A DNA stretch of 64,000 nucleotides from Sphagnum magellanicum (GCA_021904315.1 CM038921.1:9020146-9084145); one strand, 5' to 3'; positions 1 to 14,184 are shown, counted from the first letter of the stretch. Notes: generated by a model from the letters alone, not told the origin. Numbers and translations are program-made.

Positions 1-1238
1 GGTAACACGATGGCCAATCATTACTCAGATTCTGTTTAGGTTACCGGTGGTGGTCGGTAAACCGTATTCTTTCTCGTATGCCTTCACCGGCTCTAACTGG
101 TAGCTTTTGCAACGCGCTCGCGCAAGCGGAGCTCGCGAGCTCGCGTTGCGACGACGAAGGAAACAAACACAAAAACAAACGGAGGAGCACTTGCGCTTGC
201 ATTAGGGTTTGTAGCCACTTCTTTGATTGGTCTGTTGCTGCGTCAATGCGAGTACGGTGAACTTGCTCGGGTTGTGCTGGAACGTCTGTCGCAGTAGCTT
301 TGCGTTTCGTCTTCCAGCGGAGTTGTTAGAGTCTCTTGTTTTGCGGTCGGTTTTCTTTTGCGCGTAAGTGTTTTGTTCTTGCGCTCTTGCTGCTCTCTGT
401 GTCTGTCTGGGGGAAAAGAAAACGTTTGTTTTTCCTGCACCGGTTTTCTGGTCGAGCCAGGATTTCACCTAATAGACTTAGGTTTTCGCATCGACGGGTT
501 TTTGCACCGACGGTGCGGGAGGTAGCACACACACCTTCCTGTAGTAGTAGCTACTCTCCGGGCCATTTTCCCCCTTCCATTTAATGGTGTTTTGGTTGAA
601 GGATTTTGTCCTGAAAGAGTTGGAAAGGGGGCGAGGGAGTTGAGACGTTGGATTTCAAGTCAAATTGACGAGGGAGAGAGAGAGAGAGCATCTCCTAGGG
701 TTGTAACACTACCGAGAGCTCCTTGACAGCGCCGAATAGACACGGTCGTCGTTTTTCCGGTTGCTAGAGGAAGTTTTGTTTCCCGTGGCACGTGAGATGA
801 CATTTTGCTGTGATGGTGGTGGTGGCCTTCTGCGGAGGTGAATATTGCTTTGTTTTTGTTGTTATTCTTGGGAAGCAGCGTTTTTGTCTCGGCCGGTCTA
901 TAAACTGGAAGAAAAAAAAGCTATGTGCAGTGAAGCTTTTTTGGACTTGGGACTGTCTGTTCATTACTCGTCCTTCAGTAAGAAAGATCTGTGGTGTGGC
1001 CATGTTTTCATTCGCTGAATTTAAATCCACTCTTCACGCCCTCTCGCTCGTCAGGCGGGCAGTAGGTCAGGGGGGCTAGACATACTGGCTGGGTATTCAG
1101 TAGAGAAAATTGCCTAGTATAGATACGAGAGGAGCCACTGGGGTGGAGATCGATGTGTAGGACCAGGGTCGAGGTAATGACTAAGCAGGTCAATTCGAGG
1201 CGAAATCACAAGCACTGAAGCAGGTCCCTCATTCTGCA
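1..1238 (+). promoter_or_regulatory. Upstream and 5' leader region of the SIZ1 gene
   Basis: This stretch is richer in G+C than the intergenic DNA further right and holds no long open frame. A purine tract of repeated GA lies near 668-690, next to a CTAGGGTT-like motif, as is common in plant 5' leaders. Several short ATG frames precede the SIZ1 start at 1239, so small upstream ORFs are possible. I cannot place the transcription start or any leader intron. Confidence 0.45.
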
Positions 1239-4200
1239 ATGGATGAGCTTGTCATCCGTTGTCAGGTAAGAAGCCTATGCCAAGCACATGTGCTTGGCTA
1301 CTGAAAATTTGACTATGATGATGCCAATGATATGCAAAGCCAGGACTGAAAATGCAATTTGCAGTGTTACATGTCCTGCTGGCCTGTAGAGAGAGAGAGA
1401 GAATGTTTGACCTAAATTGAAAAGAGCTTCATAACACTCTTTGTTACAGAGTTGCTTTCCAATGAACCCAATTAGCTGCAAGTTTCCCCAACTATGTGTT
1501 TGGTATTATGCTGCACTCTATCTGTCTCAGGAGCTATGGCTGTTGAGATGGGTTTTGCAGAACCAGCTGGCATCTTTCCGCATCACGGAGCTCAAAGATG
1601 TTCTCAGTCGCTTGGGTCTCTCAAAGCAGGGCAAGAAGCAGGTCTGTCACCACCCACATTTCAAACTATCTTTCTGCATGTTGTGGACTTCAAAATCTTG
1701 CCTATGATTAAAGAATTCCAGTTGCTGTCATGAGCATCTTTTTGTTGCCTGAAGCAAGTACTGGTTATTTCATGTTGCTAAAACACTTGACAGTGTAGGT
1801 CAAAGCAGTATTTTTGTATGACTTGGCAATAATGTACATAGGGTGGCTGCAAGTTAGTACAATATCATTTAGGATTGCATCTGCTGAAGCTACTAGGTCT
1901 TAATTATAACAGGACCTGGTCTTGGAAGGTCTGCCAAGATTAAAAAAAAACAGATCAAGAGTTTCTTGATTTCAAGGTGGGAAATGCTAGCTCTTTGCTA
2001 AGGGTCTTCACAAGATTACTATTTGCTGCTCTGTACTCAAAATCGAGGAGTTACACAGTCCATAAAAAGTAGCAGCAGTGAATAACAGCCTGTACACTCG
2101 TCTTATCTTTGATATCTTCACTTGAGCAATTGCAAGTGAGGAAGTTGGTGCACCTTGAGGGACTTGAAGGTGTATCATGAACTTCAAAGCAGAGCTGCAT
2201 GTTGCTTGCCCTTTTGTGGTGTGTACTGTGTCCAGTATCATACAACTCTTCTGATGCCTATGAGTTCTGTTTCATTCCTGCAGATCTTAATGGAGAAGAT
2301 CATGGGAGTGTTGATGCCTGCAGAAACTCTACCATCTAAAATCAAAGGTGTGTTCCTGCCTGTTCTATAGCTATTGATTGACTGTTATACATGCAATGAG
2401 GAAATACTTGATATCTCCCATTTTGGATGGTGTGCAATTTAGATTTGTAGCTCTGCTTTTTCCTATTCCATTGTATGTTTCAGCAGGCATTGTGTTCTTT
2501 GGATTGACATTTTATGTTATGGCACCTGAGAGCAAGTTTTGACAGACCAGCAGAGGTCTGAGTTGTCACAACCACTTAATCATGGTTCAAAAAGAATTCA
2601 CAGTTTTTCAAGCAGATTTCTGTCATTTCAGTGTTAGAATAGAGTGGTCAGGAGCTGATGAAGTCAGTTCACATTCATGGCAGCTCATCACTGCTATTTG
2701 TGATGAAGGTCAAGGTCTGAAACTTTATGATTAGCTCTCATGGGGTTACAACCACACTCATTGTCATGTTATGTGCAAAGTGTCATTGTGGAGATTTCTC
2801 TGCAATTTCAGAGATGTTTTAGAATAGGTGTGTATCACTTTTGTGACTAACTGCTGATTCCTCTATTGCAAATAGGTTCAAAGTTGTCAAAGAATGTCTC
2901 CAGGGAGATTGCTGCAAATGTTATTGATGACATATACAGGTTTTTATTTTGTCACTCCTCATTCTGTGATTCTTCTTGTAGCCAGTTAATGTATTGGAGT
3001 GAAGGGCCTATCAATGCAGTTGTTACTTGTTATTGGCATTCTGTGGTAACTGTATTGTGGTTATGAAATGACTTGTGGCAGAAAGCTACGAAGTTCAGGT
3101 GTACCAGAGTTGGTATTGGCAGGAGGGACCAGAGTTGTTGCAGGGGGATCCAGCAGTATAGTCCAATCTGATGAGCAAGAGGAGGTCCTTCATTTGGATG
3201 AAGCAAAGACATGCTGCCCCTGTGGCAACTCTGTGGACATGGGAACAATGATCCAGGTCTCTTGCTGTTGTCCTTGGCTTTTGTTAGGCTTTCATGGAAG
3301 GGGAACTTCAATTTATGACTGTTCACAATGGTGAGGATGTCTAGATGTGCTGCCCTAGTTTGGAAGTCATCTTGAGAATGTGGGGAAAAACACTTGTATC
3401 CAAGGCTTCATGAACACGGTCTAACTTTGATGAATGACACCATGTAACAGTGTGACGACAACAGATGTGGAGTGTGGCAGCATTTGAACTGTGTTCTACC
3501 CTCTGATGGAGTTGAACCTGAAATCCCTCCCTCATTCTACTGTGAACTTTGCCGCATTGCACGCTGTGACCCGTAGGAGCCTATACTCAGTCTTGCTTAT
3601 TTGAATTACAGTGGATTTGAAACTGGGTCAGTGTGGTTCTTAGGTTGCCTATTGGCCATTGTGTAATATCATGCTCTGGATGTGAGGAATTCTACTTGTG
3701 TTGATGTTTATGTCATCAGTGCTTATTTTCTGTTGAGTGTGACAGCCTTTCTAGAGCAGGCCAGAGGAGAGGATGTGTGTGTTTGATTCTTGTAGTAATT
3801 CATGGCTTTTGCATGTTTGTTCAACAGGTTCTTTGTATCACTTTCACATCCTTTACTTCCAACTAAACCAAGTGTGACTGCTTCAAATGTAGAGGGGTAT
3901 GTGCCTTTCTTCTCACTCTAGCATGTACACTAAGTTAGGTGGTCTGTTAAAACAAATGGATTGCCTGCCATAGCTCAGAAGTCAATGTTTCTACAACCAT
4001 GTCTAGGAGATGGTGGTCTTTTTGATGGTTGCAGTATCAGATGGATTGCTTCTGATGGTAGAGTCTCTCTCTAATGTTGGTTCTCAATATGCTGAATATT
4101 CAGGGTTCCATGGTACTGAATGTGCAAGATTGTGTGTCTAGTTGGGTAGGAGTTACTTTTGCTGTATAGGCCAGTTTATGGTAAGAGTGAAGTTGTGGTG

Positions 4201-7200
4201 ACTAGTCTTTTCAACATGCATTTCAATAAGTTAAAAAGTGGCTGGTTGTTGGTGGGGTTCAGTTCAAATCCGTTGCAAAGTGTGGAGAAATCATTCACAC
4301 TATCACGTGCAGATCAGGACTTGCTTCAGAAACCAAATTATGACCTACAGGTCAAAGCTAGAACCTGACAGTGTTTTTGTTAGCTGTATTGTTTCCTGGT
4401 CTTCCCTTAGGTCTGGATTACTTTCTAAGGATTGATGAAGTATACAATTGGGAACTTGTTGAGGCTTTCAGTGTAAACTCCATTGCATGTCTATTGTTAG
4501 GATACTATTTCATTGTAGACTCCATTAGATGTCTAGTGCTTGGATTAGCAGTGCTCGCAAAGTACAAAGCTTTAAGGAGAGTACTAGTGAGCAGAAGGTT
4601 TGCTTCATCTTGTATTTATAGATGTTGAAATGGGCTGCAGGTGTGGTGTTTGCTCCTCTCTGACAAGGTTCCTTTTCGCATGCATTGGCCTGCATATTGT
4701 CATTTACATATCAATGGTATGTCCCTTCTGCCTGCCTGTTTGGTTGCACAGAGCTTTTGCAGATATAACTGCCCAAATTTGTGGAAACTTTCTGATGTTG
4801 TGTCTTTATATATTGGGAAAAGTCCAGTAGTACCCAAAGGAGTGAATTTGGAGAGGAATGATCACCAAGTCCTGGCTTCATCTGTGCAGGCATTATTCTG
4901 TTCTGAATTATTATTTGTGATGTGTGTGCTAAGAGGTCGTTCTTGGTTCTGCACAAGTTTTGTCTTTTCATGTGGTTGAATTTAGGTCTGTTTTGTATGA
5001 ACAACAGCTGTGAGTGTGAGGGTAACCAACCGACCCGGTCAACAACTTCTTGGTGCTAATGGTCGTGACGAAGGCCCAGGGGTATGTTGTGTTATACTCT
5101 TAGGTTGTTTTGCTGGTCCTTCTGCCATATATGCAGCTTAGGAGTGGCCATATGTGGAGATGTTTCAAGCAGATAAAAGGTGGAAGGGATGGTGGTCAAT
5201 ACAAAAAGCAGTGCATTGTGTACTGGTCCCTTGTACACATCTATACTTTGTCTAGTTACTAATTGTGTATTATATTTGCTAACCTTGCAGATTACAACAT
5301 ACACCCGAGAAGGCCTAAATCGGTTGTCATTGTCAGCATATGATTCTCGGAACTTCTGCATAGGAGTCCGCATCATTCGCCGCAACTCTCTGAGACAGGT
5401 TGGTGTGGTTTACATTCTTTTGCACTTGCAGTTATTATTTTCTTGAGTGAAGGGATTTTCTGGATGTTCCTCTTCTATAACAGAGTTTTTATAAAAATAT
5501 TCATTGGTGGCTGTTCGTGCCACAATTTATGCACTTCAATGTCTACCTTCTGGTAGTTGTGAATAGGAGCTTCAATGGTTGGAAACTATCTGAGATTGAA
5601 GCTTAAAAGTTGATTCAATATTTCATGGGCGTCTTTGCTGGGTTGTACACAAGGTGATGGACTTGATCCCAGCAGTGGCAAAAGGAGAGGCCTTTGAGGA
5701 TGCCCTTGTGCGGTTACGACGCTGCATCAATGGTGGGCATGGTGCAGGTGGTGGGGTTGATGATGATGATGATGATAGTGACTTGGAAGTTATAACAGAG
5801 TCAATCACTGTCTCTTTACGTTGCCCTGTAAGACTCCCATGTTACAAGGACATGATTTTACCTTGCTGAGAATTGTTATGTGTGGTTCAACCTCTCTCAA
5901 TAGATTCGGACTCTCTTGATAGGATTTTCCTCAGAAGCAGGCTCTCTATTAAATGGTTTTTATTGGTTTTGTCTTGGTTTCTATCAATGGTAACCACAAG
6001 GTTTAAGGGCAGGATGCATCATCACATGCTTCAATGTAAACTTCTCTTTTTGAAGTCCAAACATTTGGGCTCAGATTTCTATTTCTAACCTAGAGAATGA
6101 GGTTAAGTTGTTCCACAATGTCCATGGTAAGTTTAGGACAAATGGAAGGACTTCTATTTCCTATGTACTTATAAGTTCCATGTATTTCACCTGGTTCTTG
6201 AGTTCACAGATGAGTGGATCACGTATAAAGGTTGCTGGACGATTTAAACCATGCCTCCACATGGGGTGCTTTGATCTGAACACTTTTGTGGAACTCAATC
6301 AGCGAGCTCGCAAGGTAAGTGTTTGAATCTGTGAAAATGTTCTGTAACAGGTATATATGTTTTGGTGAGTCCATGAAGAATGTAGTTGTCTTGAGGTGTT
6401 TGTATGACAAATTAAATTTGTTTGCAATGGCATGTGAGTGATACCTGCATTACTTGTTAAAATATTGGTGTTCATGATTGTGTCTGCACTTGAATATTCC
6501 GAAGGCACACTGATGCTTTGATAGCCTCTCTTGAAAGTAATTGGTACTTCTACACTGACAAAGATACTTTTTCTGTTTTCTTTTTTGGATATGCAGTGGC
6601 AGTGCCCCATTTGCTTGAAAAATTACTCAATTGAGTCCCTTATTATTGATCCTTTGTTCAACTGCATTACATCTGCTGTAAGTGGAAAAGAATGATTTTC
6701 AATTTGTATGCATTCATATGTCATAGATCTATGTTTTGCCTTTTGTTTGCTTATCCCCATTACCTTGTTGCAGCTTGGATGAGGACCCTAAAATTGCCTT
6801 CTTTAATTACCAATTCCTCTGGAGTGCTAGCCGACATCATGATTGAGTTTTCCTTTTGCTTCTGGAAATGTGTCAAAAATTTAGTTTGGAGATTGCTATA
6901 TAATTACTTGTCCAAAGTTTGAGCAGATGTATTTTGCACTTATCTACACCCACTGTAGGGAGCTGATGAAGTCAGTAGGGAGTCATTTTAGTTTGTCACT
7001 GCTTCTTCAGGTGATGTTGATGGTCTGATACTTTGTGACTAATTCTTACATTGTTATGACCAGGCACATTCTTCTTGTGTTAGATTGCTTTAGATTGCTT
7101 TACATTGGGCTGATACAACATTTGTGGGGTTACCTTCATGTTTTTGTGGGGTTTGTATCAGCAATCACATTTCCTTTTTGTTTGCTACATGCATGTGGTG

Positions 7201-9362
7201 GAGTTGCTTTATGACTCTGGCTGTCTCATTTCAGATGAAACAAATGGGAGAACATATTACAGAAGTTGAAATGAAAGACAATGGTTTCTGGCGACCCAAA
7301 CTAGAAGGAGAAGTCAGATTTCAGGAACCATGGCGAGCACCTCGGGGTGACATTGTACCTGCTGCTAATGGAAGTACCCATCATAAACTTGTGGCCTCAC
7401 AACCACCTCTTCTGCCTGTAAAAGTTGAAGATGTTTTGTCTTCTCATGAATGGGGCTCACTGAAGCTTGGGATGAAACGAATGCATGATGGTGTTTGGGC
7501 TGTGAATGGCTCCAAGCATCTCAATGGCTGGGCGGATGCAGGTCCCAGTAAGCGTGTAAAGCCAACCACAAACATATCTAGGAGTAACAGTGCAACTGGC
7601 ATCAATGAAGAGCAAGAAGATGGTGACCGCAGTGTTAACCAAGAGGCAAGTGACAAGCCTGCTGAGTATTCAGAAGATGGTGATGAAGTTGGTTTCCCAG
7701 TGAAAGTGACCAATCCTACAGCAGGGATGTGGCAAAACAGTGGTGGTGATGTGGCGAATGGAGATAATGTTATTGTGCTGAGTGACAGTGATGATGAAGC
7801 TGGTGAGGAGCCTGTCTTGGGTTCATCAGGGGCATCAGTATATTTGGGATCTGATGCAATGGGTCAGGGTAATTCTCAGTCCCCAAATATTGCAGCAGAC
7901 GACTTGCCTGACTTGCATGCAGAGTCACCGGGTCTGGCTCTTGCTACAGAAAATGAACCAGGATTGGGGTTCAACTCAAGCTCCCTGCAATTCAAACATC
8001 TGCTAGGCACAAGAATGGATAATCTGGGCCTGCAAACAGAAAGCAACAACTTATGGCCATCCCAAGTGCCAAATATTCCCAGTGGTCCTTATGGTTATTA
8101 TGGTGGGTTGGACTCACCAAGTATTAGCCAGCACCCTCTTCCTGTCCGACCAACTCCTGTCCAAGTAGCAGCAGGGATGGGCTTTGCATTACCATCTCCT
8201 CTTCACAGGGAGGATTCTGTGAGGGGGGCAAGCTGGACAAGGTACAGTCGACCTTCTCATTCACTCCCTTATGCAAGTGCTGAGCACAACGGTGGGAGTA
8301 GTGACAGTGGAAGGGGGCCTTCACCATCAGAATCTGCTTTGCAACTGTTTCTTCCTCCCCAACCAGCACGAGTTCCGGTAGTTATCTGTTATCCATAAAA
8401 TACATATTACACTATATCTGCTATATTTGCTGCTTCTGTAGGCGGTCACAGACAGGTCATCATTTGGAATGGCAGGTTCTCTGTATTGTTCCTTTTCATG
8501 TTGTTTGTATCTGTTTGATATAGGACAGTAGTTTACCTTTATGCTGTAGGCCAATGAGATTTGTCGATGAGATGTGTCTTTTCCATTGAAGTATGAAGTT
8601 CTGTCAGCAAAGTGAATTTATTATGTTAGGTGTGATAAGCACCATATTTTACATCAATGGCAAGTAATGAAGTGAGGTCTTGGTGGTTTGTACAGGTCCA
8701 ATCCCATTCTCAGGAGCCTTTGATGGCAGAGGAGGAAGAGGTGGATGATACATGGTTTTCACTTAGTCTAGGAGGAGGAAGAAATAGGTTTGATTCAGCA
8801 CTCCCACAAAGTATTCCAAGCTCTTCAGCACGGGAGGTTTATGGTCCTCCCCCCAAAGCCAGAGGTGGCCTTGATACTATTTCCAGCACAGGTCTCTCAT
8901 GGCTTTCAGATGTTCCTTTTAGGGTTTATTGGTTGGTTTTCAGTAGGAATGATGTTGATCTGAACATGACCTATATCCCTAAAATTGCGTTGCAGAGCAT
9001 TTGGTCTGGAGGATTTTTTGGGCTTTTGTTAATCTGAGGTGCTACTTATTGTGGTACAAGTGTGACAATGTTGTCCTGAATGCATGCATATGGTGAATTT
9101 GTGAGTTGCAATCATATTCAATGAAGTTTCAAGAATCTCAGCAAATAGTAACAACTAACATCCTCCTTTATGGTGATTTGCAGCATCTGTGCTATTTGGC
9201 ATGAGTGGTAATGGAACAGCACATGCACGCCTAATTGACTCACAAGGGTCAGGCCACAGCCAAAGTCCATTTGTGCGCAATCCTGTTCCAACAAGGCCTC
9301 TTATTAGCCCACCACACCGACGTTATCGTCAGTTTCATGTTGCAGATTCAGACTCAGAATAG
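1239..9362 (+). CDS. SIZ1: SIZ1-type SUMO E3 ligase (SAP, PHD, PINIT, SP-RING)
   Basis: Transfers SUMO from the E2 enzyme to nuclear targets in stress, hormone and chromatin control. Coding exons: 1239-1265, 1561-1641, 2284-2347, 2876-2939, 3082-3256, 3451-3572, 3828-3896, 4263-4350, 4641-4716, 5008-5081, 5291-5398, 5654-5827, 6210-6314, 6597-6677, 7235-8377, 8696-8891, 9184-9362. All introns are GT-AG, and the exons sum to 942 codons including TAG, close to the family's length. Visible domains: SAP motif (about 10-50, [18 protein letters not shown]); PHD finger (about 124-177, CPCGN then CGVWQHLNC); PINIT region (about 200-330); SP-RING (about 375-436) with C389, H391, C394 and the CPIC pair C412/C415; and an acidic SUMO-interacting motif [10 protein letters not shown] near 615. 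The C-terminus ends in the acidic DSDSE. The first exon codes only nine residues. Introns 3 and 14 carry copies of a local repeat. The identification is firm; the start rests on splice phase. Confidence 0.95.
2645..2815 (+). repeat. Local dispersed repeat, copy 1 (SIZ1 intron 3)
   Basis: Begins near the words AGCTGATGAAGTCAGT and runs to ATTTCTCTGCAATT. The same order of words recurs at about 6955-7070 and 10015-10175, with roughly three quarters identity by eye. This copy lacks the upstream half seen in the other two. No coding capacity is seen. Confidence 0.6.
6750..7075 (+). repeat. Local dispersed repeat, copy 2 (SIZ1 intron 14)
   Basis: Shares with copy 3 the left part (TTGTTGCAGC, GATGAGGA, CTTCTGGAAATG) and with copies 1 and 3 the part starting AGCTGATGAAGTCA and containing GGTCTGA and ACTTTGTGA. 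All three copies lie in the same orientation, inside or just after SIZ1. The nature of the repeat (SINE, MITE or old local duplication) is not resolved. Confidence 0.6.
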
Positions 9363-11760
9363 GTGTTGTCAGTTTATTGCTACAAGCAGGCTGGGGCCTG
9401 TGCATCTGGATAAATAACTGGTTAGTGCCACGGACTTTGATTACCTAGTTAATTACAGCATGCTATCATTAGCTGAGAGCACTAGAATGGACCCTAGCAA
9501 GGAATTCCAATTGAATGCCTTTCCATTTGATTGTGCTGCTATCTAATGAGAATGCTCCCTACAATCTTGCAGGACAAAACAAAGTGCTGGCCTCCTCTAC
9601 CTCCAGTTGTTTTGTTGGACAATTCATGAGCTCCTGCACTCTTTCTGTCTGTTCCCTTTTCACACAGCTCAGTTCCCTCAATTTTGCATCAAAACTTGGA
9701 AGGCAGCTAAAGATCAGGTGACCTTTGGTTTGTACACTGACGACTCTTGTGCATAATACTTGACCATTTCTTGTCAAGGAAACTGTGCATAGTAGTTCAC
9801 CTTTGGTGGCTTACCCTCACAAGCTTGTTGCAGCTGGAATGAGGATAAAATTGACTTTATTGATTGGCTATATGTCTTTTGAGTTCTAGCCAGCATCGTG
9901 ACTGAGTTCTGCCAGCTGCTTCTGGAAATGCCACAGAAGCTCAGGACACAGATTTTGTATAATGGTTTGCCCAGATTTTGGATGGATCATTACATACTTA
10001 TCCACGCCAACTGGGGAAGCTGATGAAGTCATTGGGTAGTCATGGCAGCTTGTCACTGCCATTCATGACAAAGGTCATGGTCTGACACTTTGTGAGTGAT
10101 TCTCATAAGGTTATGACTGCTCTCATTATCCTGTTACCTTTGAATTTTTGTTGTGGAAATTTCTCTGCAATTCTATGGATAAGTAGTTTACCTCTGGTAG
10201 TCTGACCATGATATCATTGGTTCAGTTGTGAGGGGATGCTTATTCTTGTTTGGGGCTCAATTCACAGAAAGGAAAAGATATTAATTCTATCCAGGCTTAC
10301 TGCTGAGTCTTTCAATAGATTTTATTACTGACCATTAAAGTCATTTCAGAATCTGCATGGAGAAAGAGGGGAGTATTTTTGGCTGGAATTATGTTGATTT
10401 TTAAACAGTTTCTGGACATTGGATTGAGGCCATGATCACATATCACATTCATAGCTCTCGTTTCCATATTCTTGTTTCTGAGGGACATTGCAAAAGTACG
10501 GTGGCTGAAACTTTCAAGTGGGTGACTTTGCAGGGCTGCCTGGCACCTGCATTGGATTCAAAGTGAGAAGAAATCACCACAGCTTCATTCAATTCCTAAA
10601 GTCACTTTCTCTTGGAGTATGCAACTTTCTGCAATTGGGAATGAGTCCAAAACTTCGCAAAATGTCATCTGTTTGTCTGGCTTCTTTCCTGCACTTATAC
10701 CAGTATTCAAATCTAAAACCTGATTTGAATATAGAGATGCAGGGAGCCAATTTGCAGAGGGGGAACAGTGCAGCGGTCTATGCTCAGGATTATGAAGCTT
10801 CTTCAGCTCATTATACTGGGGATGAAGTCAGTACAAGATGCACATCATAATTTATTTACATGAGGAACCATGAAGGACTCTTCTCTATTAACCCAGTTGG
10901 CCCAGAATCCCAAGACACAGTGAGTTGAAAATGAGGTTTTTGGAGTGAAGTATGAGACAAATCTTCTGTTAATTATCTAAGGAGTAAACCAGCCATTGCA
11001 CTGTCTTGACAGGAGAGGAAATGAAGTTGGTAACAGCTGCTGGGTGGAGCTGGGTGACTGGTACACCTGGTATCCATTTTAATCTGTAAAATCTGATCCA
11101 CCGATTTTTCAAATTTTTGGATGGATATCTCTTCCATCTGTAGACTACATACTGATTTGATTCACAGGGACTTGTATTTTGGCACAATTAATACAAACAG
11201 CATGCTATATCCATCTGGTGATTACGGATACTGCCAGTGCCTAGAGGATATTGTGCAACAGCAAGGCTTGTGTCATTTACCAACTGAGGTAGATACCAAT
11301 TTCCTTCTTCCTGATCATTTGATTGCGTAGTAATAAATGGTAGTTTGTCCCAGAAACAGTCCGCTGAAATTATTTAAAAGCTTAAATTTGAGTTTGTAGG
11401 TGCTGGAGAACATTTCACATTGGAAAGTTTATGTTTGTGCTCAACTTTGTTTTCAAGTGTGGGAAGGTAATGCTGTGAAAACTTGGGCACTGTATAATAT
11501 CTTATTGATAATAAGTAAGGGGGAAAATTGTGATATCAAAATACTAGAGTTGAGTTTTAGTTGGATACTCAAGTGTTGCTTTTTCCATGTTCAAGTGTTG
11601 CTTCATGGGGTTTCTCACCAATTGATGTTACCTCACAAAACTGAAAGAACAAGCCCCGGGTTTGAAGCACGAATTGAAAAAAGCTTACAAGTGTTTTTAA
11701 CAGCTCAATTGATATCAACATAATATTGTGATGAAAAGTAGAATGTCAAACTTGTTGTAA
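9363..11760. other. SIZ1 3' region and intergenic DNA without a recognised gene
   Basis: Apart from the repeat at 9800-10180, I see only short frames with no recognisable domain. The first few hundred bases probably hold the SIZ1 3' UTR. Base composition stays gene-like to about 11300 and then becomes AT-rich. Confidence 0.4.
9800..10180 (+). repeat. Local dispersed repeat, copy 3 (3' of SIZ1)
   Basis: The longest copy, about 380 bases. It contains both the left part shared with copy 2 and the right part shared with copies 1 and 2. Similar words TAGTTCACCTTTGGT (near 9793) and TAGTTTACCTCTGGT (near 10185) flank it on both sides, which could be a duplicated flank or part of the repeat. Confidence 0.6.
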
Positions 11761-14184
11761 TCTTTCTTGCAAGTTTATTAGCCTTGCCTACCAAGGCAAT
11801 TAGGATATTGTGTTTAGATTCATTATAGAGTATAGTAGCTTAAGGATTTTGGCCCCTAGGTAATAAATAATAGGTCTATTTTTATATGAGGATTTTTGAA
11901 AGATGATATGTTGGCTTGTGTTGAAATTTGAGATTAGTTATAGAGTTATATTCTCTTGAAGGATTTATTTTGGTTTCTTTTAGAGGATTTTTTGGAAGAT
12001 TATATTTTTGCATGGTGGAATATGTGAGTTTTCATAATTCTTCTTTTGCTTTGAGATACTTTTTAAATGTAAATGGCAAGGCCACCACAGTGTGACACAC
12101 CCATTGTTTCATTAGTGCTCATCGTAGTTATGATTTTGCAACCATAGTTTCCCATACAAGACATAATAAAGGTTTGGTGATTTAAATTGCAACAATAGGA
12201 AGGTGCAAACACAACTTTAACCTAAAAGTTAGGGAACCTCTTTGATTGCAAAATGAAAACCAAATGATACCTTGAACTCCACAAAATGTTATTAAAACCC
12301 ATTAAAGGGCATTTATATATACAATATTCCCTTTTAAACATACCACACACAAACATAATTTATAGTATTGAAGGGTATTCAATCCTAATACTAGCTTAAT
12401 GGCCCCCATTAAGATTTCGAATTTACCTTGAACCTTGGGTTCACATAACATGGTCAAAATTGAAGGCTAATCCTACTTGTAGAAACGCTAGCCATTTAAG
12501 TTGCATGTTGTTGTGCAACAAACATTATCCAAAAGATGAACAAAAGAAGAAAAGTTGATGACTTCTATTGAGAATGCAATGAGGACCAAAGTTGCAAAGG
12601 TGCACCCTAAATCCTAAACCCATTTTCCTAATACTTTAGGAAAAATGTTCACTTTGTGTTTGTAGGTCTCGAGATGCAAATTGGACCAAAATATGTATTT
12701 TGCATATTTGTATTCTCCTCAAGCGAATTGCATTGGAAACTCATTCCACCCCCCTTGTTTCCAAGATCATGAGGTCTTTCATGAAACACAATTGTTTGAG
12801 TTTTGAATTGAATGAAATGAGAAGGAAAGAGGAAATCAAAGTTCGAAACAACTTATAGGTGTGGAAAAGCCTTACATAATTTATACTTGATGCGGAGAAG
12901 AAATGTGACATGATATTCAAAATCAGGCAAGTCAAATTGAAATAGCCTTAAGAAAACAAAATTACGATTTAGGAATTGAAGGAGATTTTGAAAACCTAAT
13001 CCATTTTGAAGGGATCAAGAATTTATAGATATCCAATTTTAACTTGAAAGATAAAATGAACATATGACATGAAAAATCAAAGCTTGAATTGCGCCAAATA
13101 AATGTCAAGAACCCCATATTAGATGAAGAAATTGAAGGATTTGGAAATTATAAACAAGGGTATGAACTAAGAATTAAGTATTTTCAAACATAGCAATAAA
13201 AATATCATAAGCCCTTCCAAACATCCACTTGTCCACATCCACATCCCAAGTGGATGTAGATCCGCCAACTTGGTCCAAACATCCATGCAAATATTTAACC
13301 AACTTAGGACCTGACAGTTTGGGAGGGTTGTGATGTAGCAATCCATTTTTTTCCTGGCAAAAAAACAAAATAAATGAAAAATCAGAAAATGAAGTTGGAG
13401 AAACCAACATACAAAATGAACCTAAATGTATGTTAACAAAGTTTTGGAGATTTTTAATTAGAATTGTAAAGCTAATTCTGGCTTAAACAAGTTTTTAGGG
13501 GGATTCTTCAATGAAATGTGGGTTAAAAGGACAACAAGTACTCACTGGTTTATGAGGAGGGTTTGTGAAATGAAGTAATGTGTGTGAAAAGTGAGTTCAA
13601 TTTGGATATGCTCAAATATTGGTGGAGGCTCAAATGGGTGACTCTTGATGGGCATAACTCTAAGGATCCTAAAAAGCTAGGGAATGAAAGTGAATTGTCA
13701 GAGCTGCTCCACCCACAACCCCCCTATTTGGGCCTCTATATGTATTCATCTCATCCAAAATAAAATAATAATTATTGCATTTTCTCCACCCATAAACATG
13801 AAACCGGGTCAAATATATCAAGGAAATCACGATCTAACCATGAATAATTTGAGATACAAGTTTGATTGTGATTCTCTTATTATGTACTTTATATATTGAC
13901 TTAAGCCTACTTTTTCAATCCTTTAAATACTACATTTGGGATTTTTTTTCGGGAAAACACATGAAATCAACTCATCGATGGCCATTTGGATGTATTTATA
14001 AGTATACAATAACTTTTTTTGCCCAAAGTCTTGTTGAAAGAATTATGGGAATGCAACACTTTCCAATTGGCTTTCCCACATTCTTTCGTGTTCAAATATT
14101 TTCAAATGACAACTTACGCATTTAGTTCCCTATGTGAAAAAAAAAAAGAGAATATACGTTGACAATCCACATATGATAGTCTTC
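11760..14184. other. AT-rich intergenic DNA, no gene seen
   Basis: Composition shifts to A+T-rich and frames are short and broken. A minus-strand frame at 13174-13410 has no domain I recognise. I see nothing else to annotate here. Confidence 0.4.

Noticed and set aside
336-1079. Short + strand frames upstream of SIZ1
   Set aside because: No domain and no conservation visible; they fit leader DNA or small upstream ORFs better than genes.
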